Origin: Thauera sp. K11
Lineage (GTDB): Bacteria > Pseudomonadota > Gammaproteobacteria > Burkholderiales > Rhodocyclaceae
Direction: 5' to 3'
Assembly (NCBI RefSeq): GCF_002354895.1
Contig: NZ_CP023439.1
Span: 3,658,001 to 3,722,000 of the forward strand
DNA length: 64,000 nt
The stretch's first letter is position 1. Each line of letters starts with the position of its first letter. Below are positions 26,144-42,853 of this stretch, one piece after another. Made by a program: the position numbers and the translations under genes. The notes under the pieces are model-generated. The model was not told where the DNA came from. It did not search any database and saw nothing but the letters and a program-made list of their open reading frames with translations.

Positions 26144-26633
26144 CGAGTACTGTATGCAATGGAGGCTGGTAAGCCGGTTATCATATAACACTTAACCCGC
26201 AGACGTGACCTGGGGAGGGCAGTGGGTGCCCGGTGAAGTTGTCGCAGGCGCTATGATCGGCGCGTGACCACGCGCCCTCAGGATATAGATCAATTCAGGA
26301 TGTGCCCCTAGCACCACATCCGTGGATATTTCGCGGAGAGTGAGTCGTCCGACTACATGCTGAAGTTCCCCGAAAGATGTTGCCCGTAACCCAGCCTATA
26401 TCCTGTTTTTCGCGTCGGACAGATGGCAGAAGCCGCCCGGAAGCAGGCGGGCGGCAGCGATTTGGAGCTTAGCCGAAATGGTTGAACTGCTCAGTACTGT
26501 AACCTCCCCCTGCTAGATACAAACCACCGTGTCCTAGCGTACTCTGAACTGACCCCAGATAAAAAAACGCCCGGCAATCAACCGGGCGTTTTCGACTTCA
26601 TTTGTCAGCAATAGCAAGGCCAACGCGACCCCA
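26144..26633. other. Gene-free region between the defence-like cassette and glmS
   Basis: These 490 bp have no supported gene. They contain an 18-bp inverted repeat at 26259-26276 (GGCGCGTG-AC-CACGCGCC), about 115 bp upstream of the DUF262 start, and the glmS terminator at 26560-26592. The promoter of the cassette must lie here, but no convincing -35/-10 pair was seen. CTGAACTGACCCC at 26543-26555 resembles the end of some IS3-family elements, but no partner end was found. Confidence 0.5.
26560..26592 (-). terminator. Intrinsic terminator of glmS
   Basis: An 11-bp stem (AAAACGCCCGG at 26564-26574 with CCGGGCGTTTT at 26582-26592) and 7-base loop is followed on the minus strand by a run of T. 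It lies about 40 bp after the glmS stop. Confidence 0.9.
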
Positions 26634-28460
26634 TCATTCCACCGTAACCGACTTAGCCAGATTCCGCGGCTTGTCCACATCCGTCCCCTTCACCAGCGCT
26701 GCGTGATACGACAGCAACTGCAGCGGGATCACGTGCAGCACCGGCGACAGCATGCCGTAGTGCTCGGGCATGTGCAGGATGTGCACACCTTCGGTTTCGG
26801 GAATCTCGCTGCCGGCGTCGGCGAAGACGTAGAGTTCGCCGCCGCGGGCGCGGACTTCCTGCAGGTTGGACTTGAGTTTTTCCAGCAGGTCGTCGGCCGG
26901 GGCCACGGCGATGACCGGCATGTCCTTGTCGACCAGGGCCAGCGGGCCGTGCTTGAGTTCGCCGGCGGCGTAGGCTTCAGCGTGGATGTAGGAGATTTCC
27001 TTGAGCTTGAGCGCGCCTTCCATGGCGATCGGCCAGTGGCTGCCGCGGCCGAGGAAGAGTGCGTGTTCCTTGGCGGCGAAGCGCTGCGCCCAGCGTTCGA
27101 TCTCGGGTTCGAGCTCCAGCACCTTCTGCACCGCGACCGGCAGGTGGCGCAGGGCGGTGAGGTGGCGGTTTTCCTCGGTCTCGGAGAGGCGGCCGTTGAG
27201 CTTGGCCAGGGCCAGCGTCAGCAGCGCGAGCGCGGCGAGCTGGGTGGTGAAGGCTTTGGTGGAGGCGACGCCGATCTCGGGGCCGGCGCGGGTGATGAAG
27301 CGCAGCGCCGATTCGCGCACGATGGCCGATTCGGGCACGTTGCAGATCGCCAGCGTGCGCTCCATGCCCAGGCTGCGGGCGTGCTTGAGCGCGGCGAGGG
27401 TGTCGGCGGTTTCGCCGGACTGCGAGATCACGACGACCAGCGTGTCGGGATCGGGCACGGATTCGCGGTAGCGGTATTCGCTGGCGATCTCGACCGTGCA
27501 GGGCATCTTCGCGACCGCTTCGAACCAGTAGCGCGCCACCAGGCCGGCGTGGTAGCTGGTGCCGCAGGCCAGCACCAGCACGCGGCGCGCACCCTCGAAG
27601 ACTTCGGGCGCGCGGGCGCCGAAATGCTGGGTGGCGACGGCGCCGCCGCCTGCGATCATTTCCAGCGTGTTGCCCAGCGCCTGCGGCTGCTCGAAGATTT
27701 CCTTCTGCATGTAGTGGCGGAACTGGCCCAGTTCCACCGCGTCGGCCGACAGGCTGGAGATGTGCACCTCCCGCTCCACGGGTGTGCCGTCGGGGCGGAC
27801 GATGCGGTAGCCGTCGAGGCGCAGTTCGGCGAGGTCGCCGTCTTCCAGGTACACGACCTTGCGCGTGACCTGCAGCAGCGCGGCGGTATCGGAGGCGGCA
27901 TACATGCCGTCCTCGCCCACGCCCAGCAGCAGCGGCGAGCCGCGGCGGGCGACGATGGCGCGGAAGGGGTCGGCCTCGGCGACGACGCCGATGGCGTAGG
28001 CGCCGGCGAGTTCGTTGGTGGCCAGGCGCACCGCGTCGAAGAGGTCGGGCGTGATCTCGAGCTTGCTGTGCACGAGGTGGGCGATGGCCTCGGTGTCGGT
28101 CTCGGATTCGAACACGTAGCCGCGCGCCTGCAGGCTTTGCTTGATGGTCTCGAAGTTCTCGATGATGCCGTTGTGCACCACCGCGAGGCCGCTCGAGATG
28201 TGCGGATGGGCGTTGCGCTCCGAGGGCACGCCGTGGGTCGCCCAGCGGGTGTGGGCGATGCCGATGGTGGCCGACAGGCGGCGCGCGTCGGCCAGGGCGG
28301 CGAGTTCCGCGACGCGCCCGGCCGAGCGCAGGCGGATCAGTTCGCCCGACAGCACGGCGAGGCCGGCGGAGTCATAGCCGCGATATTCGAGCTTGCGCAG
28401 CCCCTCGAGCAGCACGGGCACGACGTTGTTCGTGGAGATGGCGGTAACGATGCCACACAT
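26634..28460 (-). CDS. glmS: Glutamine-fructose-6-phosphate aminotransferase (isomerising)
   Basis: The 608-residue protein begins MCGIVTAIS, with Cys2 as the N-terminal glutaminase nucleophile. Two SIS sugar-isomerase domains follow ([14 protein letters not shown] and [19 protein letters not shown]), and the end is AKSVTVE, as in canonical GlmS. It makes glucosamine-6-phosphate, the first step toward UDP-GlcNAc. It follows glmU by 49 bp on the same strand. The region after its 3' end is a known insertion hotspot (attTn7), and the low-GC block lies there. Confidence 0.97.
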   Translation of the reverse strand: MCGIVTAISTNNVVPVLLEGLRKLEYRGYDSAGLAVLSGELIRLRSAGRVAELAALADARRLSATIGIAHTRWATHGVPSERNAHPHISSGLAVVHNGIIENFETIKQSLQARGYVFESETDTEAIAHLVHSKLEITPDLFDAVRLATNELAGAYAIGVVAEADPFRAIVARRGSPLLLGVGEDGMYAASDTAALLQVTRKVVYLEDGDLAELRLDGYRIVRPDGTPVEREVHISSLSADAVELGQFRHYMQKEIFEQPQALGNTLEMIAGGGAVATQHFGARAPEVFEGARRVLVLACGTSYHAGLVARYWFEAVAKMPCTVEIASEYRYRESVPDPDTLVVVISQSGETADTLAALKHARSLGMERTLAICNVPESAIVRESALRFITRAGPEIGVASTKAFTTQLAALALLTLALAKLNGRLSETEENRHLTALRHLPVAVQKVLELEPEIERWAQRFAAKEHALFLGRGSHWPIAMEGALKLKEISYIHAEAYAAGELKHGPLALVDKDMPVIAVAPADDLLEKLKSNLQEVRARGGELYVFADAGSEIPETEGVHILHMPEHYGMLSPVLHVIPLQLLSYHAALVKGTDVDKPRNLAKSVTVE

Positions 28461-28509
28461 GGCGAGGGCTCCTCGGAGAAGTCAGGGGGCGGGCGGATGC
28501 CCGGGGTGC

Positions 28510-29871
28510 TCAGCGTGGAGTTTTCTCAGGCTTCTTCCAGCCGGCGATGCTCTGTTGCCTGGCGCGCGAGACGGTGAGCTGTTCCGCCGGCGCGTCCTTG
28601 GTCAGCGTGGTGCCGGCGCCGAGCGTGGCGCCGCGTCCGACGCGCACCGGCGCCACGAGCTGGGTGTCGGAACCGATGAAGACGTCGTCCTCGATCACCG
28701 TGCGGTGCTTGTTCACGCCGTCGTAGTTGCAGGTGATGGTGCCGGCGCCGATGTTCACCTTGCGGCCCACGTCGGCGTCGCCGATGTAGGCGAGGTGGTT
28801 GGCCTTGGACTGGTCGGCGATGGTGCTGTTCTTGATCTCGACGAAGTTGCCGATATGCACGCCCTTGCCCAGCCTGGTGCCGGGGCGGGTGCGGGCATAG
28901 GGGCCGACCAGGCAGTCGGTTTCCATCGTCGTGCCGTCGATGAAGGAAAACGGCGTGACGCGGCCGCCGGCGCCGATGCGGGCGTCGCGCAGCACGCAGT
29001 TGGGGCCGATGCGCACGCCGTCGGCCAGTTCCACCCGACCTTCGAACACGCAGTTGATGTCGATCTCGACGTCGCGCCCGCAGATGAGTTCGCCGCGCAC
29101 GTCGATGCGCGCCGGGTCGATCAGGGTGACGCCTTCTTCCATCAGGCGGCGGGCGATGTTGCCCTGGTGGATGCGCTCGAGTTCGGCCAGTTGCGGCTTG
29201 CTGTTGACGCCCAGCGTCTCGGACGCCGCATCGGGCTGCACGGTGACGACTTCCACGCCTTCGCCCACGGCGAGTCCGATGATGTCGGTGAGGTAGTACT
29301 CGCCCTGGGCGTTGTCGTTGCCGATGCGGCCCAGCCAGTTGCGCAGCCGTTCGACCGGGGCGACCAGGATACCGGTGTTGACTTCGCGCACCTTGCGCTC
29401 GTCGGCGGTGGCGTCCTTTTCCTCGACGATGCGGGTGACGCGGCCGGCGGCGTCGCGCAGGATGCGGCCGTAGCCGGTGGGGTTTTCGAGTTCGACGGTG
29501 AGCAGCGCGAGGCGGCTGGCGCCGGCTGCCTCGGACAACCGGCGCAGCGTGGGTACGCCGATCAGCGGTACGTCGCCGTACAGCACCAGCGCCATGTCGC
29601 CATCGGCCAGGTGCGGCAGCGCCTGCTGCACCGCATGCCCGGTGCCCAGTTGCGGCTCCTGCCGCGCCCAGGCGAGGTCGGGCGCGTCGAGGCGCTCGCG
29701 GACGACCTCGCCGCCGTGGCCGTACACCACGCAGATGCGCTCGGCCTGCAGGGTGCGGGCGGTATCGATGACGTGTGCCAGCATGGGCTTGCCGGCAATG
29801 GGTTGCAGCACCTTGGGCAGGATCGAGCGCATGCGCTTGCCCTGGCCGGCGGCGAGGATGACGACTTCCAT
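28510..29871 (-). CDS. glmU: Bifunctional UDP-GlcNAc pyrophosphorylase / glucosamine-1-phosphate acetyltransferase
   Basis: The 453-residue protein starts [16 protein letters not shown], the uridyltransferase nucleotide loop with GxGKRM. The C-terminal half is a left-handed beta-helix of hexapeptide repeats, with the acetyl-CoA-binding segment [13 protein letters not shown]. It makes UDP-GlcNAc from glucosamine-1-phosphate, acetyl-CoA and UTP. ATG 29869-29871 follows a GGGAAG site; longer in-frame extension to 30060 was rejected. glmU and glmS form one unit. Confidence 0.97.
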   Translation of the reverse strand: MEVVILAAGQGKRMRSILPKVLQPIAGKPMLAHVIDTARTLQAERICVVYGHGGEVVRERLDAPDLAWARQEPQLGTGHAVQQALPHLADGDMALVLYGDVPLIGVPTLRRLSEAAGASRLALLTVELENPTGYGRILRDAAGRVTRIVEEKDATADERKVREVNTGILVAPVERLRNWLGRIGNDNAQGEYYLTDIIGLAVGEGVEVVTVQPDAASETLGVNSKPQLAELERIHQGNIARRLMEEGVTLIDPARIDVRGELICGRDVEIDINCVFEGRVELADGVRIGPNCVLRDARIGAGGRVTPFSFIDGTTMETDCLVGPYARTRPGTRLGKGVHIGNFVEIKNSTIADQSKANHLAYIGDADVGRKVNIGAGTITCNYDGVNKHRTVIEDDVFIGSDTQLVAPVRVGRGATLGAGTTLTKDAPAEQLTVSRARQQSIAGWKKPEKTPR

Positions 29872-30065
29872 GGGAGCTTCCCGAACATTGCACGAATCGG
29901 GCGCGATGGTAGCACGCGGCAATCTGCCTAAGACGTGATCGCCTTCATGGCAAAGGGCTGAAACAAAACGGTAATGCAATGCACAATACGATCGTCCGAT
30001 TCGCCCTATCCACCAGACCGAGCGGATAGAATTACATTGTTGCATCGCAAACAGAGACATCCGCC
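29872..30065. promoter_or_regulatory. Divergent promoter region between glmU and the MaoC-Pta gene
   Basis: These 194 bp contain TGCAATGCA at 29975-29983 and TTGTTGCATCGCAA at 30037-30050. Both are TGC-rich and weakly resemble PhaR-type operators of polyhydroxybutyrate genes. No clear -35/-10 pair was assigned. Confidence 0.35.
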
Positions 30066-31478
30066 ATGGAAAGTTCCAACCAACAATACATCCAGAACCG
30101 AACCTTCGACGAGATCCAGCGCGGCGATTTCGCCCAGCTCATGCGCACGCTGCGGCCGGAAGACATCCACCTGTTCGCCGTGATGTCCGGCGACGTCAAT
30201 CCGACCCACGTCGACCCCGAGTTCGCCCGCTCCAGCCAGTTCCGCGAGGTGGTGGGCCACAGCATGTGGGGCAGCACGCTGATCTCGTCCGTCCTTGGCA
30301 CCGAGTTCCCCGGACCGGGCACGGTGTATGTGTCGCAGAACCTGAACTTCTGGCGCCCGATCACGATCGGCGACACGCTGACGATCACCGTCACCTGCCG
30401 CGAGAAGTACGAGCACAACCACCACATCGTGTTCGACTGCCTGGCGGTGAACCAGGACGGCCTCAAGGTCATCGACGGCACCGCGGAAGTGGCCGCGCCC
30501 ACCGAGAAGATCCGCCGCCCGCGCGTCAACCTGCCCGACGTGACGATTTCCGACCGCGAGCTGCGCTACAGCCATCTGCTGTCGATCTCCGCCGGCCTCA
30601 CGCCCATTCCCATCGCGGTGGCCCACCCGTGCGACAAGGAATCGCTGGCCGGGCCGGTGCAGGCCGCTGCCGCCGGCCTCGTCACGCCCATCCTGGTCGG
30701 GCCGGAGGCGAAGATCCGCGCGGTGGCCGAGGAGTTCGGCCTGGACATCAGCCGCTTCGAGATCGTGAACACCGCCCACAGCCACGAATCCGCCGCCACC
30801 GCGGTGGCGCTGTGCCGCAGCGGCAAGGCCGAGGCGCTGATGAAGGGCTCGCTGCACACCGACGAACTGATGGGGGCGGTGGTCGCCCGCGAAACCGGCC
30901 TGCGCACCGGCCGCCGCATCAGCCACGTGTTCCTCGCCGACGTGCCGACCTACCCGCATCCGCTGATGATCACCGACGCGGCGATCACCATCGAGCCGAC
31001 GCTCGAGGACAAGGTGGACATCATCCAGAACGCGATCGACCTCGCCCACGTGCTGGGGCAGGCCGAGCCCAAGGTGGCGATCCTCGCCGCGGTGGAAACG
31101 GTCAATCCCAAGATGCGCTCCACCATCGAGGCCGCCGCGCTGTGCAAGATGGCCGACCGCGGCCAGATCAAGGGCGGCCTGCTCGACGGCCCGCTGGCCT
31201 TCGACAACGCGGTGTCGCTGGTGGCCGCCAAGACCAAGGGCATCCGCTCCGCAGTGGCCGGCAACGCCGACATCCTGGTGGTGCCCGACCTCGAGGCCGG
31301 CAACATGGTCGCCAAGCAGCTCGAATACCTGGCCGATGCGCTGATGGCCGGCGTGGTGCTCGGCGCGCGCGTGCCCATCGTGCTGACCAGCCGTGCCGAC
31401 ACCGCCGAAACCCGCGCCGCGTCGTGCGCCGTGGTGCAACTGATGGCCCACTGCAAGCGGGAGGCGACGAAGGCATGA
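30066..31478 (+). CDS. MaoC-like hydratase fused to phosphate acetyl/butyryltransferase
   Basis: The 470-residue protein has an N-terminal MaoC hot-dog domain (residues about 10-150, with [18 protein letters not shown] carrying the hydratase-type Asp and His). The C-terminal part (about 165-465) is a phosphotransacetylase/phosphotransbutyrylase domain ([30 protein letters not shown]). This fusion is known in proteobacteria and is annotated as bifunctional enoyl-CoA hydratase/phosphate acetyltransferase. It would convert acyl-CoA to acyl-phosphate for the acetate kinase encoded next, whose ATG overlaps its stop (ATGA). Confidence 0.9.
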   Translation: MESSNQQYIQNRTFDEIQRGDFAQLMRTLRPEDIHLFAVMSGDVNPTHVDPEFARSSQFREVVGHSMWGSTLISSVLGTEFPGPGTVYVSQNLNFWRPITIGDTLTITVTCREKYEHNHHIVFDCLAVNQDGLKVIDGTAEVAAPTEKIRRPRVNLPDVTISDRELRYSHLLSISAGLTPIPIAVAHPCDKESLAGPVQAAAAGLVTPILVGPEAKIRAVAEEFGLDISRFEIVNTAHSHESAATAVALCRSGKAEALMKGSLHTDELMGAVVARETGLRTGRRISHVFLADVPTYPHPLMITDAAITIEPTLEDKVDIIQNAIDLAHVLGQAEPKVAILAAVETVNPKMRSTIEAAALCKMADRGQIKGGLLDGPLAFDNAVSLVAAKTKGIRSAVAGNADILVVPDLEAGNMVAKQLEYLADALMAGVVLGARVPIVLTSRADTAETRAASCAVVQLMAHCKREATKA

Positions 31479-32665
31479 AGGCCGTCCTGATCCTCAACGC
31501 CGGCTCGTCGAGCCTGAAGTTCGCGCTGTACCCGCTCGATGGCGAACTCGCCTCGCACCCGGCCATCTCGGGCCAGGTGGAAGGCATCGGCGCCACGCCC
31601 GAGCTGACCACCAGGACGGCCGACGGGCACAAGTCCAGCGAGCCGGTCCTCACTTCCAGCGACCAGCTCGAGCAGCAGCACCGCGACTCGCTGGCCCACC
31701 TGTTCCGCTGGCTGACGGCCAACAATCCGGACCTCGACATCGTCGCCGCCGGCCACCGGGTGGTGCATGGCGGCGAACGCTACAGCGCGCCGGTGGAGCT
31801 GACGCCCCAGGTGCTGGCCGAACTGGAGCGCTTCGTGCCGCTCGCGCCGCTGCACCAGCCGCACAACCTGCGCGCGGTGCATGCCGTCGCCGGCCTGATG
31901 CCGGGCATCCGCCAGATCGGCTGCTTCGACACCGCCTTCCATCGCACCCAGCCCGTGCTGGCGCAGACCTACGCGCTGCCGCGCGCGATGACGGCCGCGG
32001 GCATCAAGCGCTACGGCTTCCACGGCCTGTCGTACGACTACGTCGCGCGCGCGCTGCCCGGCGTGGTGGGCGAGCGTGCGCACGGCGCAGTGGTGATCTG
32101 CCACCTCGGCAACGGCTCGTCGGCGTGCGCGCTGCGCGAAGGCAGGAGCGTGGCCTCGACGATGGGCTTCACCGCGGTCGAGGGCCTGATGATGGGCACC
32201 CGCACCGGCAGCCTGGACCCCGGCGTGATGCTCTACCTGATGGAGCAGAAGGGCATGGACGCCAGGGCCCTGACGAAACTGCTGTACAAGGAGTCCGGCC
32301 TGCTCGGCGTGTCGGGCATCAGCCACGACATGCGCACGCTGCTGGCCTCCGATGCGCCCGAAGCGCGCGAGGCGGTCGACCTGTACTGCTACCGCATCGC
32401 CCGCGAACTCGGTTCGCTGGCCGCGGCGGCGGGCGGGCTCGACGTGCTCGTGTTCACCGGCGGCATCGGCGAGCATGCGGCGCAGGTGCGCCAGAAGGTG
32501 GCCGAGCAATCGGCCTGGCTGGGCGTGCGCATCGACCTCGCGGCCAATGCGGCGGACGCCTCGCGCATCGACGGCGAGGAAAGCCGGGTGGCGGTGGCGG
32601 TGGTGCCGACCAACGAGGAACTGATGATCGCGCGCTACACCGTCGAACGACTGCAGTTGCTGTAA
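31475..32665 (+). CDS. ackA: Acetate kinase
   Basis: The 396-residue protein has the ASKHA acetokinase motifs: LNAGSSSLKFALY at the N-terminus, AGHRVVHGG, YGFHGLSYDYV, a nucleotide loop GNGSSACA, and VFTGGIGEHA near the end. It makes ATP and acetate (or propionate/butyrate) from the acyl-phosphate of the upstream Pta. The start overlaps the previous stop by 4 bp, and the operon ends at a strong hairpin at 32684-32717. Confidence 0.95.
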   Translation: MKAVLILNAGSSSLKFALYPLDGELASHPAISGQVEGIGATPELTTRTADGHKSSEPVLTSSDQLEQQHRDSLAHLFRWLTANNPDLDIVAAGHRVVHGGERYSAPVELTPQVLAELERFVPLAPLHQPHNLRAVHAVAGLMPGIRQIGCFDTAFHRTQPVLAQTYALPRAMTAAGIKRYGFHGLSYDYVARALPGVVGERAHGAVVICHLGNGSSACALREGRSVASTMGFTAVEGLMMGTRTGSLDPGVMLYLMEQKGMDARALTKLLYKESGLLGVSGISHDMRTLLASDAPEAREAVDLYCYRIARELGSLAAAAGGLDVLVFTGGIGEHAAQVRQKVAEQSAWLGVRIDLAANAADASRIDGEESRVAVAVVPTNEELMIARYTVERLQLL

Positions 32666-32683
32666 GCCGTCCGCAAAGCCACG

Positions 32684-32717
32684 AAGGGCGGCCCGCTGCA
32701 GGAAGCGGGCCGCCCTT
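32684..32717. terminator. Bidirectional hairpin terminator between ackA and the TauE/SafE gene
   Basis: Perfect 14-bp arms (32684-32697 and 32704-32717) enclose a 6-base loop. The arm begins AAGGG and ends CCCTT, giving short A/T flanks on both sides, between two convergent genes. Confidence 0.8.
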
Positions 32718-32731
32718 GTCCGTTCACCGCC

Positions 32732-33481
32732 TCAGGCCAGCAGCGCGTCCCACAGCAGCTTGGCGCCCGACAGGCCGAGCGCCGCGGTGGCGAACAGGTA
32801 GAAGGGGCGTTCGGGAATCCGCGCCAGCAGGCGCATGCCGATGAACACGCCGAGCGGCACCAGCGGCAGCAGCATGGCCGACATCAGCAGCGTGTCGCGG
32901 CTGAACAGATCGAGGCCGAGATAGAAAGGCAGCTTGGCCAGGTTGATCGCCGCGAAGAAGAAGACCGAGGTAGCAGCAAAGGTCTCCTTCGGCAGCCTGC
33001 GGCTCAGCAGGTAGATCATGAAGGGCGGACCGCCGGCATGCGCGAGCGTGCTGGTGAAGCCCGCCCCGCCGCCGCACAGCCAGGCGAAGCCGCGCCGGCG
33101 CCCGCCCGGGCCGGCCACTGCGCCGCGGCTGCGGCGCAGCACGCGATCGAGGGCGAAGCCGACGGCGATCAGGCCCACGGTCCCTTTCACCACCCGGTCG
33201 GACAGCACGCCGAAGGCCAGCGTGCCGAGCACGATGCCGGCCAGCGCCGCCGGGATCAGCAGGCGCAGCTCCGCCCAGTCGGCCCTGCCCCGCCAGGCGC
33301 GGATGCCGACGAAATCCATCGCGATGAGGATGGGCAGCATCACCGCCACCGCGTCGCGCGGCGAGATCCACATCGACATGAAGGGCACCGCCAGCCCGCC
33401 CAGCGCGCCGCCCAGACCCGACTTGGAGATGCCGGTGAGCAGCACCGCGACCGCGGTGACGGCCCAGCCGGCGAGATCCAT
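32732..33481 (-). CDS. TauE/SafE family membrane permease (sulfite/anion exporter type)
   Basis: The roughly 249-residue protein has about eight hydrophobic helices and the TauE/SafE pattern: an N-terminal [19 protein letters not shown] and a mid-protein [19 protein letters not shown]. The family exports sulfite, sulfoacetate or other small anions. ATG 33479-33481 is used; a GTG four codons upstream is possible. It follows gltD in the reverse direction order with a hairpin between them, so it is probably a separate unit. The substrate is unknown. Confidence 0.85.
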   Translation of the reverse strand: MDLAGWAVTAVAVLLTGISKSGLGGALGGLAVPFMSMWISPRDAVAVMLPILIAMDFVGIRAWRGRADWAELRLLIPAALAGIVLGTLAFGVLSDRVVKGTVGLIAVGFALDRVLRRSRGAVAGPGGRRRGFAWLCGGGAGFTSTLAHAGGPPFMIYLLSRRLPKETFAATSVFFFAAINLAKLPFYLGLDLFSRDTLLMSAMLLPLVPLGVFIGMRLLARIPERPFYLFATAALGLSGAKLLWDALLA

Positions 33482-33515
33482 GTCCACCCGCACCGCTCCC
33501 CGTTACAGAAAGACA

Positions 33516-33537
33516 GGGGCGGCCCGAAGACCGCCCC
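33516..33537 (-). terminator. Hairpin downstream of gltD
   Basis: GGGGCGG (33516-33522) pairs with CCGCCCC (33531-33537) over an 8-base loop. The minus-strand tail TGTCTTTCTG is T-rich but has no uninterrupted run, so termination is probable but not certain. Confidence 0.5.
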
Positions 33538-33561
33538 GCATGCCGTTTCCCGGCCGGCCGC

Positions 33562-35025
<1,464 letters not shown>

Positions 35026-35028
35026 TTT

Positions 35029-39702
<4,674 letters not shown>

Positions 39703-39778
39703 CTCTTTCTTCCTCAAACGACACGCAAGATCACGCGCAGGGACCCGGAGGGCCGTACAAACAAAACCGAACGCGCAC

Positions 39779-39808
39779 AAAAAAGCCGGGCGCACGCGCA
39801 CCGGCTTT
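39779..39808 (-). terminator. Intrinsic terminator between dgt and gltB
   Basis: Arms AAAGCCGG (39782-39789) and CCGGCTTT (39801-39808) enclose a GC-rich loop. On the minus strand the stem is followed by a run of six T, so it would stop reading from dgt before gltB. Confidence 0.7.
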
Positions 39809-39813
39809 ATGGT

Positions 39814-39830
39814 TGCACCGAATCGGTGCA
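39814..39830. promoter_or_regulatory. Probable NtrC-binding palindrome upstream of gltB
   Basis: TGCACCGAATCGGTGCA is a perfect 8+1+8 palindrome and matches the TGCACC-N5-GGTGCA pattern of NtrC (NRI) sites. It is 112 bp from the gltB start. No sigma-54 promoter was found below it, so activation or repression cannot be decided. Confidence 0.55.
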
Positions 39831-39967
39831 TAACAGAGACGGGAAACGGGGCTTTTCGGGGACGCCGGCTACCGTACTGACTGTTGACGAAAAAAACTAT
39901 ACGCCCGACGGGAGCGAGGTTCAAGTTTTTTTGCGCTGCGGCAATCATCCCGCAACAAAGGGCGCCA

Positions 39968-41092
39968 TCAGTGGATCTCGCCGACCGCGAACAGTCGCCG
40001 ATGCTCTTTCATCGCGTAGCGGTCGGTCATGCCGGCGATGTAGTCGGCGATGGCCCGCGGCTTGTCTTCGCGCGCCTTGGCCTGGTATTGCGGCGGTAGG
40101 ATGTGGGGGTCGTCCATGAAGGCCGCGAACAGCTCGCCGACGATGCGGCGCGCCTTGTTGGTCATGCGCAGCACCTGATAGTGGCGGTACAGCTCGTCGC
40201 GCAGGAAGACCTTCAGTTCGCGCAGGCGCGGCAGCAGTTCGTCCGAATAGGCGACCAGGCGGCCCGCGGCGTGCACGTCGGCCAGCGTGTGGACACCGGC
40301 GGCGGCGATGTTCGCACGCGTCTGGCCGATCAGGTCGATCACCATGGTGTGGATCATCCGCCGCACGGTTTCGTTGATCAGCTTGCGCCCACCCAGGCCC
40401 GGCCACAGCGCCTCCGCCTCGCGCCGCCTGGTGGCGAAGATCGGCACCGTCTCGAGTTGATCGAGGGTGATGAGGCCGGAGCGCAGGCCGTCGTCGACGT
40501 CGTGATTGTTGTAGGCGATCTCGTCGGCGAGGTTGGCGAGCTGGGCTTCCAGCGAGGGCTGGGTACCCTCGATGAAGCGCCGGCCGAGCGCTCCCAACTG
40601 CTCGGCATTGGCCCGCGAGCAGTGTTTCAGGATGCCTTCGCGCGTCTCGAACATGAGATTGAGCCCGTCGAAGGCCGCATAGCGGTCCTCGAGCAGATCG
40701 ACCGTGCGCAGCGACTGCAGGTTGTGCTCGAAGCCGCCGTAAGCCTTCATGCAAGCATTCAGCGCCTCCTGCCCCGCATGGCCGAAGGGCGTGTGGCCGA
40801 GGTCGTGCGCGAGCGCGATGGCTTCGGCGAGGTCTTCGTTCAGGCCCAGTTCGCGCGCTATGCCGCGGGTGAGCTGGGCAACCTCGAGGCTGTGCGTGAG
40901 CCGCGTGCGGAACAGGTCGCCTTCGTGATTGACGAACACCTGGGTCTTGTACTCGAGGCGGCGGAACGCGGTGGAATGCACGATGCGGTCGCGGTCGCGC
41001 TGGAACTGGCCGCGTGCCACGGGCGCCGGCTCGTCATGCACCCTGCCGCGGGAATTGGCCTCGGTGACGGCATACGGGGCGAGTTGCATCAT
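39968..41092 (-). CDS. dgt: Deoxyguanosinetriphosphate triphosphohydrolase-like protein (HD domain)
   Basis: The 374-residue protein belongs to the dGTPase-like HD family. The metal-binding pattern is visible in [14 protein letters not shown] (His), [13 protein letters not shown] (His-Asp) and [14 protein letters not shown] (Asp). It hydrolyses dNTPs to nucleoside and triphosphate. ATG 41090-41092 follows GGAGG by 8 bp. It lies 46 bp downstream of aroB, and the aroK-aroB-dgt order is common in betaproteobacteria. Confidence 0.92.
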   Translation of the reverse strand: MMQLAPYAVTEANSRGRVHDEPAPVARGQFQRDRDRIVHSTAFRRLEYKTQVFVNHEGDLFRTRLTHSLEVAQLTRGIARELGLNEDLAEAIALAHDLGHTPFGHAGQEALNACMKAYGGFEHNLQSLRTVDLLEDRYAAFDGLNLMFETREGILKHCSRANAEQLGALGRRFIEGTQPSLEAQLANLADEIAYNNHDVDDGLRSGLITLDQLETVPIFATRRREAEALWPGLGGRKLINETVRRMIHTMVIDLIGQTRANIAAAGVHTLADVHAAGRLVAYSDELLPRLRELKVFLRDELYRHYQVLRMTNKARRIVGELFAAFMDDPHILPPQYQAKAREDKPRAIADYIAGMTDRYAMKEHRRLFAVGEIH

Positions 41093-41138
41093 GCGTCGAT
41101 CCTCCATGGATTGGAGCGCCGCCGAAGGTCGAGCCTCC

Positions 41139-42221
41139 TCACCGGCAGCGCGCGGCGATCGCCGCGGCAATGTCCTCGCGCGACGCATCCGCGTGGATCA
41201 CCGCCTGGCCGATCGACTTCGGCAGCACCAGACGCAGCCTGCCGGCTTCGACCTTCTTGTCGTGCGACATCAGTTCGAGATAAGGCCCGGTGCCCAGTTC
41301 CGGCCCCCATACCGGCAGCCCCGCGCGCTCGAACAGCGCCGCGATGCGCCCGACGTCCGCATCGCTCAGCCAGCCCAGGCGGCGCGACAGCTCGGCCGCC
41401 ATCATCGTGCCCGCGGCGATCGCCTCGCCGTGCAGCCATGTGCCGTAGCCCATACCGGTCTCGATGGCGTGGCCGAAGGTGTGGCCGAGGTTGAGCAGCG
41501 CCCGCTCGCCCTGCTCGGTCTCGTCGGCCGCGACCACTTCCGCCTTGTTGCGGCAGGAGCGTTCGATGGCATGGGCCAGCGCTTCCGCATCGCGGGCCAC
41601 GAGCCGTTCGAGGTTCGCCTCGAGCCAGGTGAAGAACCCGGGGTCGCGAATCAGACCGTACTTGATCACTTCGGCCATACCCGCGGCCAGTTCGCGCGCG
41701 GGCAGCGTGTCCAGCGTGGCGGTGTCGGCGAGCACCAGCCTGGGCTGGTAGAAAGCGCCGATCATGTTCTTGCCGAGCGGATGGTTGATCGCCGTCTTGC
41801 CGCCGACCGAGGAATCCACCTGCGCAAGCAGCGTGGTCGGCACCTGGATGAACGGCATGCCGCGCTGGTAGGTGGCCGCGGCGAATCCGCCCATGTCGCC
41901 GACGACGCCGCCGCCGAGTGCGATCAGCGTGGTCGAACGCTCGCAGCGCCCCTCGAGCAGCGCGTCGAAGATGCGGTTCAGCGTCATCCAGTCCTTGTGG
42001 GCCTCGCCGTCGGGCAATTCGACGGCGGACACGCGCACGCCGGCACCTTCGAGCGTGGCGCGCAGCGTGGCGAGGTAGAGCGGCCCGACCCGGTCGTTGG
42101 TGACGATGATCGCGCGCGGCGTCCTGAGCGCCGGCAGCAGCAGTTCCGGCCGGGCGAGCAACCCGCGGCCGATGTGGATCGGATAGGCCCGATCGCCGAG
42201 TGCAACGTTCAGGGTTCGCAT
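41139..42221 (-). CDS. aroB: 3-dehydroquinate synthase
   Basis: The 360-residue protein has the AroB fold with the NAD-binding segment [21 protein letters not shown] and the metal-site region [14 protein letters not shown] (His). It closes the ring of DAHP to 3-dehydroquinate, the second step of the shikimate pathway. Its start lies 13 bp inside the end of aroK, so they are translationally coupled. Confidence 0.96.
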   Translation of the reverse strand: MRTLNVALGDRAYPIHIGRGLLARPELLLPALRTPRAIIVTNDRVGPLYLATLRATLEGAGVRVSAVELPDGEAHKDWMTLNRIFDALLEGRCERSTTLIALGGGVVGDMGGFAAATYQRGMPFIQVPTTLLAQVDSSVGGKTAINHPLGKNMIGAFYQPRLVLADTATLDTLPARELAAGMAEVIKYGLIRDPGFFTWLEANLERLVARDAEALAHAIERSCRNKAEVVAADETEQGERALLNLGHTFGHAIETGMGYGTWLHGEAIAAGTMMAAELSRRLGWLSDADVGRIAALFERAGLPVWGPELGTGPYLELMSHDKKVEAGRLRLVLPKSIGQAVIHADASREDIAAAIAARCR

Positions 42222-42742
42222 GGGAATTTCTTGTCCAGATTCTGCACGACCTTCTCGATCTGCCGCACCATCGTGCCAGGGTTGCCACGTCCGCCGTCGA
42301 TGACGATGTCGGCGACTTCGCGGTACAGCGGATCGCGCGCACGATACAGTTCCTCGATGCGCGCACGCGGATTCTCCACCTGGAGCAGCGGACGGTTGCG
42401 GTCGGTGCGGGTCCGCTCCCACAGGATCTGCGGCGGTACGTTGAGGTATACCACCACGCCACGCCCCGCCATCAGCTCGCGGTTGCCCGGGTCCAGCACC
42501 GCGCCGCCGCCGGTGGCGATGACGATCCCGGACTCCCGGGTGAGGTCGTTCAGCGCCTGCGACTCGCGCTTGCGGAAGCCCGCCTCGCCCTCGATCTCGA
42601 AGATCGTCGGAATGCTCACCCCGGTGCGGGCGATGATCTCTTGATCGACGTCGGCGAAGCGCACCCCGCGGCGGCGCGCCAGCTCCTTGCCCACGGTGGT
42701 TTTTCCGGCTCCCATCATGCCGATCAATATCAGACAGCTCAC
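42209..42742 (-). CDS. aroK: Shikimate kinase
   Basis: The 177-residue P-loop kinase has Walker [15 protein letters not shown], the shikimate-binding DVDQEI and the GGGAVLD motif. It phosphorylates shikimate. It overlaps aroB by 13 bp and lies 24 bp downstream of the pilQ terminator. Confidence 0.96.
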   Translation of the reverse strand: MSCLILIGMMGAGKTTVGKELARRRGVRFADVDQEIIARTGVSIPTIFEIEGEAGFRKRESQALNDLTRESGIVIATGGGAVLDPGNRELMAGRGVVVYLNVPPQILWERTRTDRNRPLLQVENPRARIEELYRARDPLYREVADIVIDGGRGNPGTMVRQIEKVVQNLDKKFPCEP

Positions 42743-42765
42743 GCCAGATTCGCCGGAAGTTGATC

Positions 42766-42801
42766 AAAAAAAGGGCGGGCACCCCCGGAGGGTGCCCGCC
42801 C
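42766..42801 (-). terminator. Intrinsic terminator after pilQ
   Basis: Perfect 12-bp arms at 42773-42784 and 42790-42801 with a 5-base loop are followed on the minus strand by a run of seven T. Confidence 0.9.
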
Positions 42802-42853
42802 GGCATTGTAACAGCAGTGCGGGACGCGGAAAGGAGCGGCGGAACGGGGCCGC

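Noticed and set aside
20438..26633. Tn7-like transposon at glmS
   Set aside because: No tnsA-E genes and no Tn7-like end repeats were found; the only complete mobile element is the IS66 copy.
39703..39948. Upstream extension of gltB
   Set aside because: It lacks family similarity and crosses a terminator; the ATG at 39702 places Cys19 correctly for the glutaminase propeptide.
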